Positions 11,219 to 19,181 of a stretch of 64,000 nucleotides of DNA are shown here, one piece after another. The translations under genes were made by a program, and so were the position numbers. Position 1 is the first letter of the stretch. Every line of letters begins with the position of its first letter. The notes beneath the pieces are model-generated. The model saw only the letters and a list, made by a program, of their open reading frames with translations, searched no databases and was not told the origin of the DNA. The DNA comes from Nitrosomonas sp. (GTDB lineage: Bacteria > Pseudomonadota > Gammaproteobacteria > Burkholderiales > Nitrosomonadaceae), in the NCBI GenBank assembly GCA_017984435.1, contig JAGNZK010000001.1:62001-126000 (forward strand), read 5' to 3'.

Positions 11219-11389
11219 CTATTTCTCTTCCACAATGCGATCATCTTTCAGAACCACAACACCCGCTCCAATACGCTTGGCTCGTTCACGAGCCCTTTGC
11301 GCAGCCCGTTTCATGGCGATCTCGGCTGCGGCCAAATCGGGATCGCGTTGTTTTTGTTTCTTGTTTGAATTTGCAGTCTGATTATTCAT
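11219..11389 (-). CDS. 56-residue basic protein overlapping the zeta-type kinase gene
   Basis: A small frame that starts MNNQTANSNKKQKQRDPDLA and ends RIVEEK. Its ATG shares four bases (ATGA) with the stop of the upstream kinase gene, a classic translational-coupling arrangement. The middle is a charged helix rich in Ala, Arg and Lys, and the end reads IGAGVVVLKDDRIVEE. I do not recognise the family. The tight overlap suggests it is the functional partner of the kinase, perhaps its antitoxin or cofactor, though that is inference. Confidence 0.7.
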   Translation of the reverse strand: MNNQTANSNKKQKQRDPDLAAAEIAMKRAAQRARERAKRIGAGVVVLKDDRIVEEK

Positions 11390-11916
11390 GTTTTCGTCCC
11401 TTCATTGATTAATCTTGGTTCACTGCCGGAATTATCATAAAGTGCCCATTCATCAACAATTGGTTTATAAAGATTCGAGAAATTCCGCAATCCTGCCGCG
11501 AAGCGCCGCCGAATCACCGGTTCTGGAATGTTGTGGCCGCCTTCGCGAACCCGCTGCCGGACTCGGGCGACCGCCAACTCCTGGGATGCCAATTGAAGAA
11601 AAAACAATTTAACGATATAGCCATCGGCTTGCCATTCTGGAATCAATCCGGCATATACCCGGCCACTCAAGGTTGTTTCAAAGGCAAAATTTTCACCGCG
11701 CCGGGCGTGGTCTAAAATTTCTTTCAGCATCAATCTACCGGCCCGGAAAGCTGCCCGTTCAGGCTCAAGGGGAGCCAATCCGGCTGCAATGAGATCAGCG
11801 TTAATAAAGGCAGGACATGCGGCTTCCCGCGGAAGAAATTCTTCCGCGAAAGTTGTTTTTCCAGCACCATTTGGTCCGGCGATAATGATGATTTTTTTCT
11901 CTGAATTATCACTCAC
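11386..11916 (-). CDS. Zeta-toxin-like P-loop kinase
   Basis: A 176-residue AAA/zeta-type kinase. Walker A is AGPNGAGKTT, followed by INADLIAAGL and the FETTLSG stretch typical of zeta/UMP-kinase-like proteins. True zeta toxins phosphorylate UDP-N-acetylglucosamine; many chromosomal relatives of this short type are uncharacterised. The start is probably a GTG at 11916. The stop overlaps the ATG of the 56-residue gene. It heads a run of minus-strand genes leading into the RT-nitrilase gene. Confidence 0.85.
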   Translation of the reverse strand: MSDNSEKKIIIIAGPNGAGKTTFAEEFLPREAACPAFINADLIAAGLAPLEPERAAFRAGRLMLKEILDHARRGENFAFETTLSGRVYAGLIPEWQADGYIVKLFFLQLASQELAVARVRQRVREGGHNIPEPVIRRRFAAGLRNFSNLYKPIVDEWALYDNSGSEPRLINEGTKT

Positions 11917-12134
11917 GCCTTAGTCCCCATTTCGACTTCATCTACGGATCGCATCAATGACGGCGATGTTATCATTCATTCGAGGTTGTATAACACCATT
12001 CCTGAATCCATCATTACTTTAAAAGATCTGAACCCTATGCGCCGAGTCAATTTTACTTGGTGCGATCGATTGCGATCCAACAACCACTTGGTTTACCATC
12101 CCCTATCTGTATTCAATCACCCAAACACAATCTC

Positions 12135-14342
12135 ATGCTGCCCTCTATCGAACAACGCCTCGCTACCGAGCTTTCGGTTAAATTTTTACAAATCCAAGCT
12201 ACCATACAACTTCTAGACGAAGGTGCCACCGTGCCGTTTATCGCACGCTACCGCAAGGAAGCCACCGGTGGATTGGATGATGTTCAGTTACGCTTGCTGG
12301 AAGAGCGGTTACATAGTTTGCGTGAACTGGAAAAAAGACGATCTGCGATCATTTCAGCCATCGAAAAACAAAATAAAATGACGCCGGAACTGCTCAATGC
12401 CATCACCCATACGGAAGACAAGGCACATTTGGAAGATTTGTACCTACCGTATCGAAAAAAACGCCGCACCAAAGCGCAAATCGCTCATGAAGCGGGCTTG
12501 CAGGCATTAGCGGATTCACTATTGAACAACCCAGGACTTAATCCGGAAATCGAAGCGGCGAAGTACCTTAAAACGCCTTTCACTACCGAAGAAGGCGACA
12601 ATCCCGGCGTTGCGGATACGGTACAGGCGCTGGAAGGCGCACAGCATATCCTGATGGAGCGCTTTGCCGAGCATGCACCACTGCTACAAACTTTGCGTGA
12701 ATATTTGCGCACGCATGCCATCCTGACCGCCAGAGCCGCCAAAGACAAGAAAGATACCGATACCAAATTCACCGATTACCATGATTATTCGGAAGCTATC
12801 AGCAAAATCCCGTCGCATCGCGCATTAGCATTGCTGCGCGGTGAGCGTGAAGGCATTTTAAAACTAAAGTTACTGTTGGATTCCGAGTTGGAAGAAAAAG
12901 CGCGCAGTACTGTGCTCAATCCGTGCGAAATATCGATTGCACGACAATTCAATATTCGTGACCAGAAGCGCCCGGCGGATGCCTGGTTGATCGATACCGT
13001 GCGCTCAGCCTGGCGCACGAAAATCTTTGCACATCTGGAAACGGAATTGATGAGTAACTTGCAGGAACGCGCTGAAACAGAAGCCATTCAGGTGTTTGCA
13101 CAAAACCTCAAAGCCTTGCTGCTCGCCTCGCCCGCCGGCCCACGCGTTACCATCGGCTTGGATCCAGGTTTGCGAACCGGCGTGAAAGTGGCCGTCGTTA
13201 ATGCAACGGGAAAAGTATTAACCACCGCCACCATTTATCCGCACCCCCCGAGAAATGACTGGGATAACGCCATTCAAACATTAAAACAACTTGCCGAGCA
13301 ACATCAGGCATCGCTGATCGCTATCGGCAACGGTACGGCTTCGAGGGAAACCGACCATCTGGCCAAGGATCTGATTAAAAAGTACCCGCAACTCAAACTG
13401 ACGTCGATCATGGTATCGGAAGCCGGTGCTTCGGTGTATTCCGCATCCGAACTCGCTTCACAAGAATTACCCGATATGGATGTGTCGCTGCGCGGCGCCG
13501 TCTCGATTGCGCGCCGACTGCAGGATCCATTGGCTGAATTGGTCAAGATCGACCCCAAATCGATTGGCGTCGGTCAATATCAGCATGATGTCGATCAGAA
13601 TAAACTGGCACGCTCACTCGACTCCGTGGTGGAAGACAGCGTCAACGCCGTCGGTGTCGATGTGAATACCGCTTCCCCGGCGTTGCTGCGTTATGTCGCC
13701 GGTCTCAACAGCAAAATTGCGCACAACGTCATCGCCTACCGCAATACCAAAGGCATGTTTGCCAAGCGCAAAGACTTGCTGAAAGTCCCCAGTCTCGGCG
13801 AAAAAACCTTTGAGCAGGCCGCCGGATTCTTACGCATTGTCAATGGCACAAACCCGCTCGACGCCTCCGCCGTGCATCCGGAATCCTACCCGGTGGTCGA
13901 GCGTATCCTCAAGGATTTCCAACTGGATGTCACAACGCTAATCGGCAATCAACCCATCCTTAAATCAATCCGCCCGGAAAACTATGCGGACGAAAAAGTT
14001 GGCTTATTGACCATCAAAGACATCCTGCGCGAACTCGAAAAACCCGGCCGCGATCCGCGCTCCACCTTTAAAACCGCCACGTTCAAGGAAGGCATCGAAA
14101 CGATGAAGGACCTGCATCCCGGCATGGTACTCGAAGGCGTCGTCACCAATGTCGCCGCATTCGGCGCGTTTGTCGATATTGGCGTGCATCAGGATGGATT
14201 GGTACACATCTCGGCTCTGGCGGATAAATTTGTTAAAGATCCACATACTGTTGTCAAAGTCGGGCAAGTCGTTACAGTCAAGGTGCTGGAAGTGGATGAA
14301 AAGCGTAGGCGGATTGCGTTGACGATGCGGCTTGTTGGATAG
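12135..14342 (+). CDS. tex: Transcription accessory protein Tex (S1 RNA-binding)
   Basis: Tex is a nucleic-acid-binding protein related to eukaryotic Spt6, acting in transcription and stress tolerance. The N-terminal helical region contains the signature ATVPFIARYRKEATGGLDD. A YqgF/RNase H-like domain follows (TIGLDPGLRTGVKVAVV), then helix-hairpin-helix repeats and a C-terminal S1 domain (GMVLEGVVTNVAAFGAFVDIG). The frame opens at a TTG at 12057, but homologues start at MLPSIEQRLA, so the ATG at 12135 is chosen (735 residues). No strong ribosome site is visible for either. Confidence 0.95.
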   Translation: MLPSIEQRLATELSVKFLQIQATIQLLDEGATVPFIARYRKEATGGLDDVQLRLLEERLHSLRELEKRRSAIISAIEKQNKMTPELLNAITHTEDKAHLEDLYLPYRKKRRTKAQIAHEAGLQALADSLLNNPGLNPEIEAAKYLKTPFTTEEGDNPGVADTVQALEGAQHILMERFAEHAPLLQTLREYLRTHAILTARAAKDKKDTDTKFTDYHDYSEAISKIPSHRALALLRGEREGILKLKLLLDSELEEKARSTVLNPCEISIARQFNIRDQKRPADAWLIDTVRSAWRTKIFAHLETELMSNLQERAETEAIQVFAQNLKALLLASPAGPRVTIGLDPGLRTGVKVAVVNATGKVLTTATIYPHPPRNDWDNAIQTLKQLAEQHQASLIAIGNGTASRETDHLAKDLIKKYPQLKLTSIMVSEAGASVYSASELASQELPDMDVSLRGAVSIARRLQDPLAELVKIDPKSIGVGQYQHDVDQNKLARSLDSVVEDSVNAVGVDVNTASPALLRYVAGLNSKIAHNVIAYRNTKGMFAKRKDLLKVPSLGEKTFEQAAGFLRIVNGTNPLDASAVHPESYPVVERILKDFQLDVTTLIGNQPILKSIRPENYADEKVGLLTIKDILRELEKPGRDPRSTFKTATFKEGIETMKDLHPGMVLEGVVTNVAAFGAFVDIGVHQDGLVHISALADKFVKDPHTVVKVGQVVTVKVLEVDEKRRRIALTMRLVG

Positions 14343-14467
14343 GGTGGTGGACACAGCACTTGGATTTAGAATCCCGCATGAGGTATTCTTCGACGTATCG
14401 GTAAGTTACACTCAAAAACCATCGAAAGCTACACTTCAAATTTGAATCCACGATATTATAATTACCT

Positions 14468-14474
14468 GTTAGGT
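14468..14474 (+). other. Candidate upstream integron core site (GTTAGGT)
   Basis: This heptamer fits the GTTRRRY recombination core. It lies immediately before a small gene and about 390 bp before the matching core of the attC-like site at 14861. Taken alone it would be chance; in context it could mark the left end of a cassette. Confidence 0.35.
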
Positions 14475-14495
14475 ATAACAAAAAAAGAGTATTGA

Positions 14496-14780
14496 ATGCG
14501 CTTGCAGTACTCGAAAGTGAAGCGTGGTGGCGTAACTGCAAACTATTGGTATGGAGAAACAGAGGCCATCACGGCACAGTCTGTTGAAGCTGGTTTACAA
14601 ATTCGGTTTGATCTTCCATCGAAAGGCGGAGGCAAAACTGACGTAATGGTTACCGTTGGGGTAGATGACCTGCGGTTACTTCTTAAAGATATAGCATCGA
14701 CGCACCCGGTATTAGCAGATGCATTCACGGAATGCGCACATGTTGCGGTCGTCTCGTTAATGAAGCAAAGAGGATCATAG
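14496..14780 (+). CDS. Hypothetical 94-residue protein, probable integron-cassette gene
   Basis: An unrecognised protein beginning MRLQYSKVKRGGVTANYWYG. It has alternating beta-type segments, no signal peptide and no known motif. It lies between a GTTAGGT core and an attC-like site starting only about 10 bases after its stop, the layout of a mobile gene cassette. One gene in the same direction as the attC is what a cassette would contain. Confidence 0.6.
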   Translation: MRLQYSKVKRGGVTANYWYGETEAITAQSVEAGLQIRFDLPSKGGGKTDVMVTVGVDDLRLLLKDIASTHPVLADAFTECAHVAVVSLMKQRGS

Positions 14781-14789
14781 CTATGTCGT

Positions 14790-14867
14790 CGCCTAACATA
14801 CACTTCAGTCAACCCTTTTGACTTCGCTTTGCTACAGCAAAACGGCGACTGAGTTTAGGCGTTAGAC
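14790..14867 (+). other. attC-like recombination site (integron cassette end)
   Basis: The stretch begins GCCTAAC (14791-14797) and ends TTAGGC followed by GTTAGAC (14861-14867), matching the R'' and R' core forms of attC. Inside, CTTCAGTC (14802-14809) and GACTGAG (14847-14853) pair as inner arms, and GCTTTGCT/AGCAAAAC form a terminal hairpin. Arm order, about 78-bp length and GTTRRRY ending all fit attC. No integrase gene is in the window. Confidence 0.6.
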
Positions 14868-14884
14868 ATTCAGAAAAAAACATC

Positions 14885-15085
14885 ATGGATATCGCAAGCA
14901 TTGGATTAATAATCAACTTTTTTGGATGTGTACTCCTCGGCGCATCTTCACAATGTGGCTCAGCGGCTGGGTGGGGTGGTGATTTAAATTGGAAGAGTAC
15001 TTATTGGCGTTGGGTCAATATTATTGGATGGTTCTTGCTCGCTATCGGTTTTCTCTTGCAGTTTTACGCAGCTTACCAAACCTAA
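14885..15085 (+). CDS. Small two-helix membrane protein
   Basis: A 66-residue protein with two predicted membrane helices (IGLIINFFGCVLLGAS near the start, VNIIGWFLLAIGFLLQFYA near the end). It starts 17 bases after the attC-like core, as cassette genes often do. I do not recognise a family. No second attC is evident after it, so if it was a cassette its end has decayed. Confidence 0.55.
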   Translation: MDIASIGLIINFFGCVLLGASSQCGSAAGWGGDLNWKSTYWRWVNIIGWFLLAIGFLLQFYAAYQT

Positions 15086-15165
15086 ACCGCCCATCAAACG
15101 GGACATGCTGAAGCGTGTTCGTCTTCAATTCATCGAAGAATCACAAGCGCATTTGGATAAGTAAT

Positions 15166-15546
15166 ATGAAAATACAATACCCCGTTTTAATCGAGAAAGG
15201 TTCTAAAGACACAGCATGGGGAATTATCGTTCCGGATCTGCCCGGTTGTTTTTCGGCTGCGGATGAAGAAGCGGATATTCTGGACAATGCCAGAGAAGCT
15301 ATTTTGCTGCATCTTGAGGCGCTGGAAGATGTTCCACAGCCTTCTTCCCTTGAATCCATTGATAGCGCAGGATTCACGGTCGGATTGGTCGACGTGGATC
15401 TGTCGCAAATACACGGTGCGGCAAAACGCATTAATATCACCATCCCCGCCGACGTTCTGGCCCGGATTGATGCAGCAGCAAATGCCGCAGGCATGAACCG
15501 CTCCGCATTCCTGACTGAAGCGGCGATCAAAAAAATGTCCTCGTAA
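15166..15546 (+). CDS. hicB: HicB-family antitoxin, orphan
   Basis: A 126-residue HicB-type protein. The N-terminal partial RNase H-like fold shows AWGIIVPDLPGCFSAADE, and the C-terminal end is a ribbon-helix-helix domain (RINITIPADVLARIDAAA). HicB normally neutralises the HicA mRNA interferase encoded next to it. No hicA is present on either side: upstream only a 19-codon fragment is open. The frame is open from 15115, but the ATG at 15166 matches family starts. It may be an orphan antitoxin or regulator. Confidence 0.8.
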   Translation: MKIQYPVLIEKGSKDTAWGIIVPDLPGCFSAADEEADILDNAREAILLHLEALEDVPQPSSLESIDSAGFTVGLVDVDLSQIHGAAKRINITIPADVLARIDAAANAAGMNRSAFLTEAAIKKMSS

Positions 15547-15563
15547 ACCGCGCTTTGTTAGAT

Positions 15564-15797
15564 TTACTTATCAGAAACTAATCGTTCGAGCCGTTCAGCC
15601 AACCAAATTTTGATAATTGACTGACGTGTCACGCCCAGTCGGCTGGCTTCCTTGTCGAGGGATTCAATCATCCATTCCGGGAAATCCACATTAACCCTTT
15701 TTTGCTTTTGCAGAAGGCGATTCGCCTTGGAAATATCCAAAACCGCTGTCACATCCCCGCCACTGTCAAACTCAGCATCGAATTTCTTAGCCTTCAT
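15564..15797 (-). CDS. BrnA-like CopG antitoxin, orphan
   Basis: A 77-residue protein with a C-terminal ribbon-helix-helix (RVNVDFPEWMIESLDKEASR... then GVTRQSIIKIWLAERLE), the pattern of BrnA antitoxins, which neutralise the BrnT ribonuclease and repress their own operon. A ribosome site GAGG lies upstream. The toxin gene that should precede it is reduced to a short fragment (15784-15852), so this appears to be a widowed antitoxin. Confidence 0.78.
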   Translation of the reverse strand: MKAKKFDAEFDSGGDVTAVLDISKANRLLQKQKRVNVDFPEWMIESLDKEASRLGVTRQSIIKIWLAERLERLVSDK

Positions 15798-15852
15798 AGA
15801 TAGTTACCTCTTCAACACGAGAACGACGAACAGAATATACAGAACCGAATAA
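15784..15852 (-). pseudogene. Remnant of a BrnT-like toxin gene (C-terminal codons only)
   Basis: Immediately upstream of the BrnA-like gene, in the frame where brnT would end, about 22 codons read SFLFGSVYSVRRSRVEEV then TIYEG and stop, overlapping the antitoxin start. The RRSRVEEV-like tail resembles the usual BrnT C-terminus (RRA..EV...Y). The frame closes with a stop just upstream, so the toxin body is gone. Confidence 0.4.
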
Positions 15853-15951
15853 AAAAGATCAGCATCCCATTTTCCTAGCTTTTTCATGTATGTTATAGTA
15901 AAAACGGCATCGCATCACGCCACTCCTGTTAACGCTAAGTGGAGAGTCAAG

Positions 15952-16662
15952 ATGAAAAAAAGTGCACTTGATTTACGCGGGGCAATTGTGGATACGGCTG
16001 TTACCATCGCGGAACGCTCAAATTGGGAAGCGGTACGTTTGTTCGATGTGGCCGCTGAACTGAACATTTCTCTGGATGATATCCGCTCTTATTTCCGCGA
16101 AAAGGAAGATCTGGTTGATGCCTGGTTTGACCGGGCTGATAGCCAAATGCTCAAGGCGGCGGAAACCGTGGCATTCCTGACATTATCGCCGCGGGAACGG
16201 TTGCAACATCTCATCATGACCTGGCTGGATGCGTTGGCTGCACACCGTAAGGTCACGCGACAGATGATCGGCACCAAACTGGAACCCGGCCATCTACATA
16301 TTCAAATTCCCGCCATTATGCGCATCAGCCGCACGGTGCAGTGGATGCGTGAAGCCGCGCAGCGCGATGCCACCTTTGTACGCCGCGCACTGGAAGAAAC
16401 CGCGCTGACCACGATTTACCTGGTAACTTTCACGTACTGGATGCGCGATGAATCCGAGAATTCACAGCGTACACGCGATTTTTTGGAACAGAAACTACAA
16501 ATGGCTGAGACACTGGATCGTTTAATCTACAGAACCCCACGCACTGACACCACCAGCGACTCCTCAGCGGAAACCAGCACTACGCATGAAATCCCCGCTG
16601 CTGTTGAGTATTCCCCATTGACTGAATCGATTACGCCTAAAATGCATGCCAAGTCCGGTTAA
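15952..16662 (+). CDS. TetR-family transcriptional regulator
   Basis: About 236 residues. The N-terminal helix-turn-helix is visible in LFDVAAELNISLDDIRSYFREKEDLVDAWF, cited here by key parts: VAAELNIS and YFREKEDL. The C-terminal helical ligand or dimer domain resembles the COQ9-like C-terminal type. The frame opens at 15886, but GGAGAG at 15941-15946 points to the ATG at 15952. It is followed after 3 bases by a DUF457 membrane protein, so the two are probably co-transcribed. Confidence 0.82.
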   Translation: MKKSALDLRGAIVDTAVTIAERSNWEAVRLFDVAAELNISLDDIRSYFREKEDLVDAWFDRADSQMLKAAETVAFLTLSPRERLQHLIMTWLDALAAHRKVTRQMIGTKLEPGHLHIQIPAIMRISRTVQWMREAAQRDATFVRRALEETALTTIYLVTFTYWMRDESENSQRTRDFLEQKLQMAETLDRLIYRTPRTDTTSDSSAETSTTHEIPAAVEYSPLTESITPKMHAKSG

Positions 16663-16665
16663 ACT

Positions 16666-17727
16666 ATGGACCCGCTCACGCATGCGCTAAGCGGTGCCCT
16701 ACTGATGCGGGCTGCGGCACGGCTGCCATCGCAATCGCATCCTGAACGAAGCGTATTGCCGTTGCGCCTGCAAATAACCGCCGGTTTTGCCGCAGCGACG
16801 TTTCCTGACGTGGATCTTGTCCTGCGCCTGATTGACACACTGACCTACCTCAATTGGCACCAAGGTCCCACGCACTCTTTGATTCTGTTACCACTGTGGG
16901 CATGGCTATTGGCTTGGCTATTTTCATGGCTTTCTCGTGGACGTTATAACTGGAAATTATTTGTTCTGCCCGCTTGTTTGGGTATCGCCATTCATATTGC
17001 CGGGGATTTGATGACGTCGTATGGATTGATGCTGTTCGCACCTTTCTCCACCCAGCGTTTTTCTCTGCCGCTGGTATTTGTCATCGATCCCTGGTTCAGC
17101 CTGATCATCATCGCCGGTCTGATTGCTTCATGGCGTTATCCGCAACGCAGAATCCCATCGATTATTGCTTTGGTGAGTTTGTGCGGTTATGTGATTTTTT
17201 TATGGACGCTACACCAACAAGCCACTGAAATCGCCACCCGTCATGTCACGGCAGAAGCTATGTCCAAAGCGCAAATCAGCGTGCTGCCACAACCATTGTC
17301 GCCATTTCACTGGAAAATCATCATCCGGCACGATGAGACTTATCACCTTGCACTTGTCAACCTGCGGCAAACCGACAATCCACAGCAAAACCAAGCTACC
17401 TGGTTACTGCCCAAAATAGCCGCTGCCTATCGCCCCATCGCGGAAAATAATTGGCAACCGTATCCGCAATTCGGCGACGATCCGGCGACAGTAACACTCG
17501 CCCACGCAGCCTGGCTTGATCCCACCTTCGCACCATTCCGCGCATTTGCAATATTTCCGGTATTGGAACGCATGGACACCTCAGAACAAGGCTTGTGCGC
17601 CTGGTTCTACGACCTACGCTTCCAATTCCCGGAGCTACCGCCCTCTTTTCGCTATGGCGTGTGCCGCCAACATGGTCATTCCGAGTGGCAAATGTTCCGT
17701 CAGCGGGGATTATTTTATATTGACTGA
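16666..17727 (+). CDS. DUF457/YdjM-type inner-membrane metal-dependent hydrolase
   Basis: A 353-residue protein with the family start MDPLTHALSGALLMRAA and conserved metal-ligand-like residues (DPLTHA, FPDVDLVL, HQGPTHS, HIAGDLMTSYG). About five membrane helices follow, then a soluble C-terminal part of 150 residues. The family (LexA-regulated YdjM in Escherichia coli) is predicted to be a membrane hydrolase; the substrate is unknown. The ATG lies 3 bases after the TetR gene. Confidence 0.85.
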   Translation: MDPLTHALSGALLMRAAARLPSQSHPERSVLPLRLQITAGFAAATFPDVDLVLRLIDTLTYLNWHQGPTHSLILLPLWAWLLAWLFSWLSRGRYNWKLFVLPACLGIAIHIAGDLMTSYGLMLFAPFSTQRFSLPLVFVIDPWFSLIIIAGLIASWRYPQRRIPSIIALVSLCGYVIFLWTLHQQATEIATRHVTAEAMSKAQISVLPQPLSPFHWKIIIRHDETYHLALVNLRQTDNPQQNQATWLLPKIAAAYRPIAENNWQPYPQFGDDPATVTLAHAAWLDPTFAPFRAFAIFPVLERMDTSEQGLCAWFYDLRFQFPELPPSFRYGVCRQHGHSEWQMFRQRGLFYID

Positions 17728-17826
17728 CAACGCAGTTACGAAACATACATTTCCAGATAAAATGTACTGGAAACAAAGCCCTCATTCAGTTTATGATGTA
17801 ATTGTCATCACACAAGGAGAATGATC

Positions 17827-17892
17827 ATGGCAAAAGGACAGCAACGCAAAACCAAAGAAGCGAAGAAACCTAAGAAGGAAACGCCGAAGTAA
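17827..17892 (+). CDS. 21-residue lysine-rich conserved microprotein
   Basis: A very short frame reading MAKGQQRKTKEAKKPKKETP plus a final Lys. AAGGAGA at 17813-17819 is a near-perfect ribosome site 7 bases before the ATG, and a strong inverted repeat follows. Similar basic microproteins with GQQ.RTKEAKKPKK cores occur in many proteobacteria, to my recollection, and remain uncharacterised. Composition suggests nucleic-acid or ribosome binding. Confidence 0.7.
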   Translation: MAKGQQRKTKEAKKPKKETPK

Positions 17893-17900
17893 TTAAGAAA

Positions 17901-17953
17901 CCAAGGTCGTGAATTAAAATAATTCTTTATTCTTGATTCACGACTGATCCTGG
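17901..17953 (+). terminator. Inverted repeat after the microprotein gene, possible terminator
   Basis: GTCGTGAAT and ATTCACGAC pair across an AT-rich loop, with outer CCAAGG/TCCTGG bases extending the stem. There is no clean T-run after the hairpin, so termination is only probable. Confidence 0.4.
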
Positions 17954-18091
17954 TAATTGTTAAATATATATAATGGCAGAGATCACAAATAGAAATAGGC
18001 AGCATCGTCTTATTGTCAATAACCTATCCCAATTTAGTTGGAATGAATATCTTACCCGTTCATAACCATATGCAACAATCAGTCATAACCT

Positions 18092-18838
18092 GTGCCCATT
18101 GCGGCACGCTTAAAGATATATCCGGTGCTGCTTGGCTCTTCATGCGGTTCGTTGGATCAATCTGTAACCGTCGATTTAATTGGTATGGAAATGTGCGCCA
18201 AAATAGGCAATGTTGGCACAGTCACTGAGGAGCGAGATATTTCTGCAGCTAGATCTCAAGTCAAAGTTCAAACACCCTCAGGCGCCCACTCGGATACGTT
18301 TATAACCAATGACGTGCTAGCACTCAAATTGCGTGGAAACATTCGAAGTGGAATAGGCCGCCCAGATGAGTCTCGCACCATCAGCGTCTTCCTTTGTAAG
18401 CTTCGAGAAAAAGGATGCGAAGCTTCTCTCGAAACTGGCCGAGATGAGTTCGGCGAAGATGGGATTCTCCAATTTCAGAACCAGCGACTAGCCTTGCAGG
18501 TAGTTACAGTTCCAAGTAGTCCTGGACTGTGGCAAAACGCAAATCGAGATTTGATCAATAAAACCGAATCAAAAGCAACAAGTATTAAGTGGATTTATGA
18601 CGCAATACAAACTAAACATGCCAAGACATCTCCTAATGAGCGCGCCAAAACAATCCTATTGCTCGACATCGGACTCATGGGAGTTCTTGCAGAAAAAGAA
18701 GTCGTAGACAATTACCTTAAATTACATGGCGACCCACATGCTGTATTCAAATTCTCAAGTATTTGGTTAGTAGGCCCTACATCAAGTACGACAACACAAC
18801 TTGGTACAGGAAGCTTACAATTTAGCAGTATTACTTAG
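18092..18838 (+). CDS. Unknown protein, AT-rich, possibly with a disturbed 5' end
   Basis: An orphan reading frame of up to 248 residues that I do not recognise. The body from about residue 33 (GMEMCAKIGNVGTVTEERDIS) onward looks protein-like. There is no signal peptide or membrane helix. Another frame just upstream (ATG at 18070) begins MQQSVITCAHCGTLKDISG with a CxxC pair and fades out as this one begins, so the true gene may start there and have been split by a frameshift. It is more AT-rich than the neighbours, which suggests transfer. Confidence 0.5.
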   Translation: MPIAARLKIYPVLLGSSCGSLDQSVTVDLIGMEMCAKIGNVGTVTEERDISAARSQVKVQTPSGAHSDTFITNDVLALKLRGNIRSGIGRPDESRTISVFLCKLREKGCEASLETGRDEFGEDGILQFQNQRLALQVVTVPSSPGLWQNANRDLINKTESKATSIKWIYDAIQTKHAKTSPNERAKTILLLDIGLMGVLAEKEVVDNYLKLHGDPHAVFKFSSIWLVGPTSSTTTQLGTGSLQFSSIT

Positions 18839-18887
18839 TTTTAGTTATAAGCTGAAAATACCTTGCTTACTGACTTACAATTACGCA

Positions 18888-19148
18888 TCACTTCAACAAC
18901 GGATGATCCTTCGGCAATTGTTTGGCATACCACATCGCCAGTTTATGCCGCATGGATTTCTCGGCGACCTGATCTTCCGGTAAGGGCTGCATGACTTTGT
19001 CGTGTACCAACAGACGATAGATGTAGAGCAGCTTCTCACTCGCCGAATCGGTTGCTTCAAACTGCACTACACCCCGTCCTTCCGCATATTTCACCCCTGC
19101 CAGCATGGCTTCTTTGAATAAGGCGGCTTCATTTTTCAGTTTTTTCAT
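18888..19148 (-). CDS. Hypothetical 86-residue protein after hepT
   Basis: Begins MKKLKNEAALFKEAMLAGVK and is mainly helical with a basic tail (LPKDHPLLK). An in-frame start at 19172 is possible, but GAGG sits at good distance from the ATG at 19148. It lies 33 bases downstream of hepT in the same direction and is likely the last gene of the glnS-mntA-hepT transcript. I do not recognise a family. Confidence 0.6.
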   Translation of the reverse strand: MKKLKNEAALFKEAMLAGVKYAEGRGVVQFEATDSASEKLLYIYRLLVHDKVMQPLPEDQVAEKSMRHKLAMWYAKQLPKDHPLLK

Positions 19149-19181
19149 GGCGATCCTCGTTGTTTCATTCACTAACCATTG

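Noticed and set aside
15105-15164. A 19-codon frame (MLKRVRLQFIEESQAHLDK) before hicB as a hicA remnant.
   Set aside because: It has no resemblance to the HicA C-terminus; too short to assign.
15557-15563. GTTAGAT after hicB as a second attC core.
   Set aside because: No paired arms upstream; a seven-base match is expected by chance.
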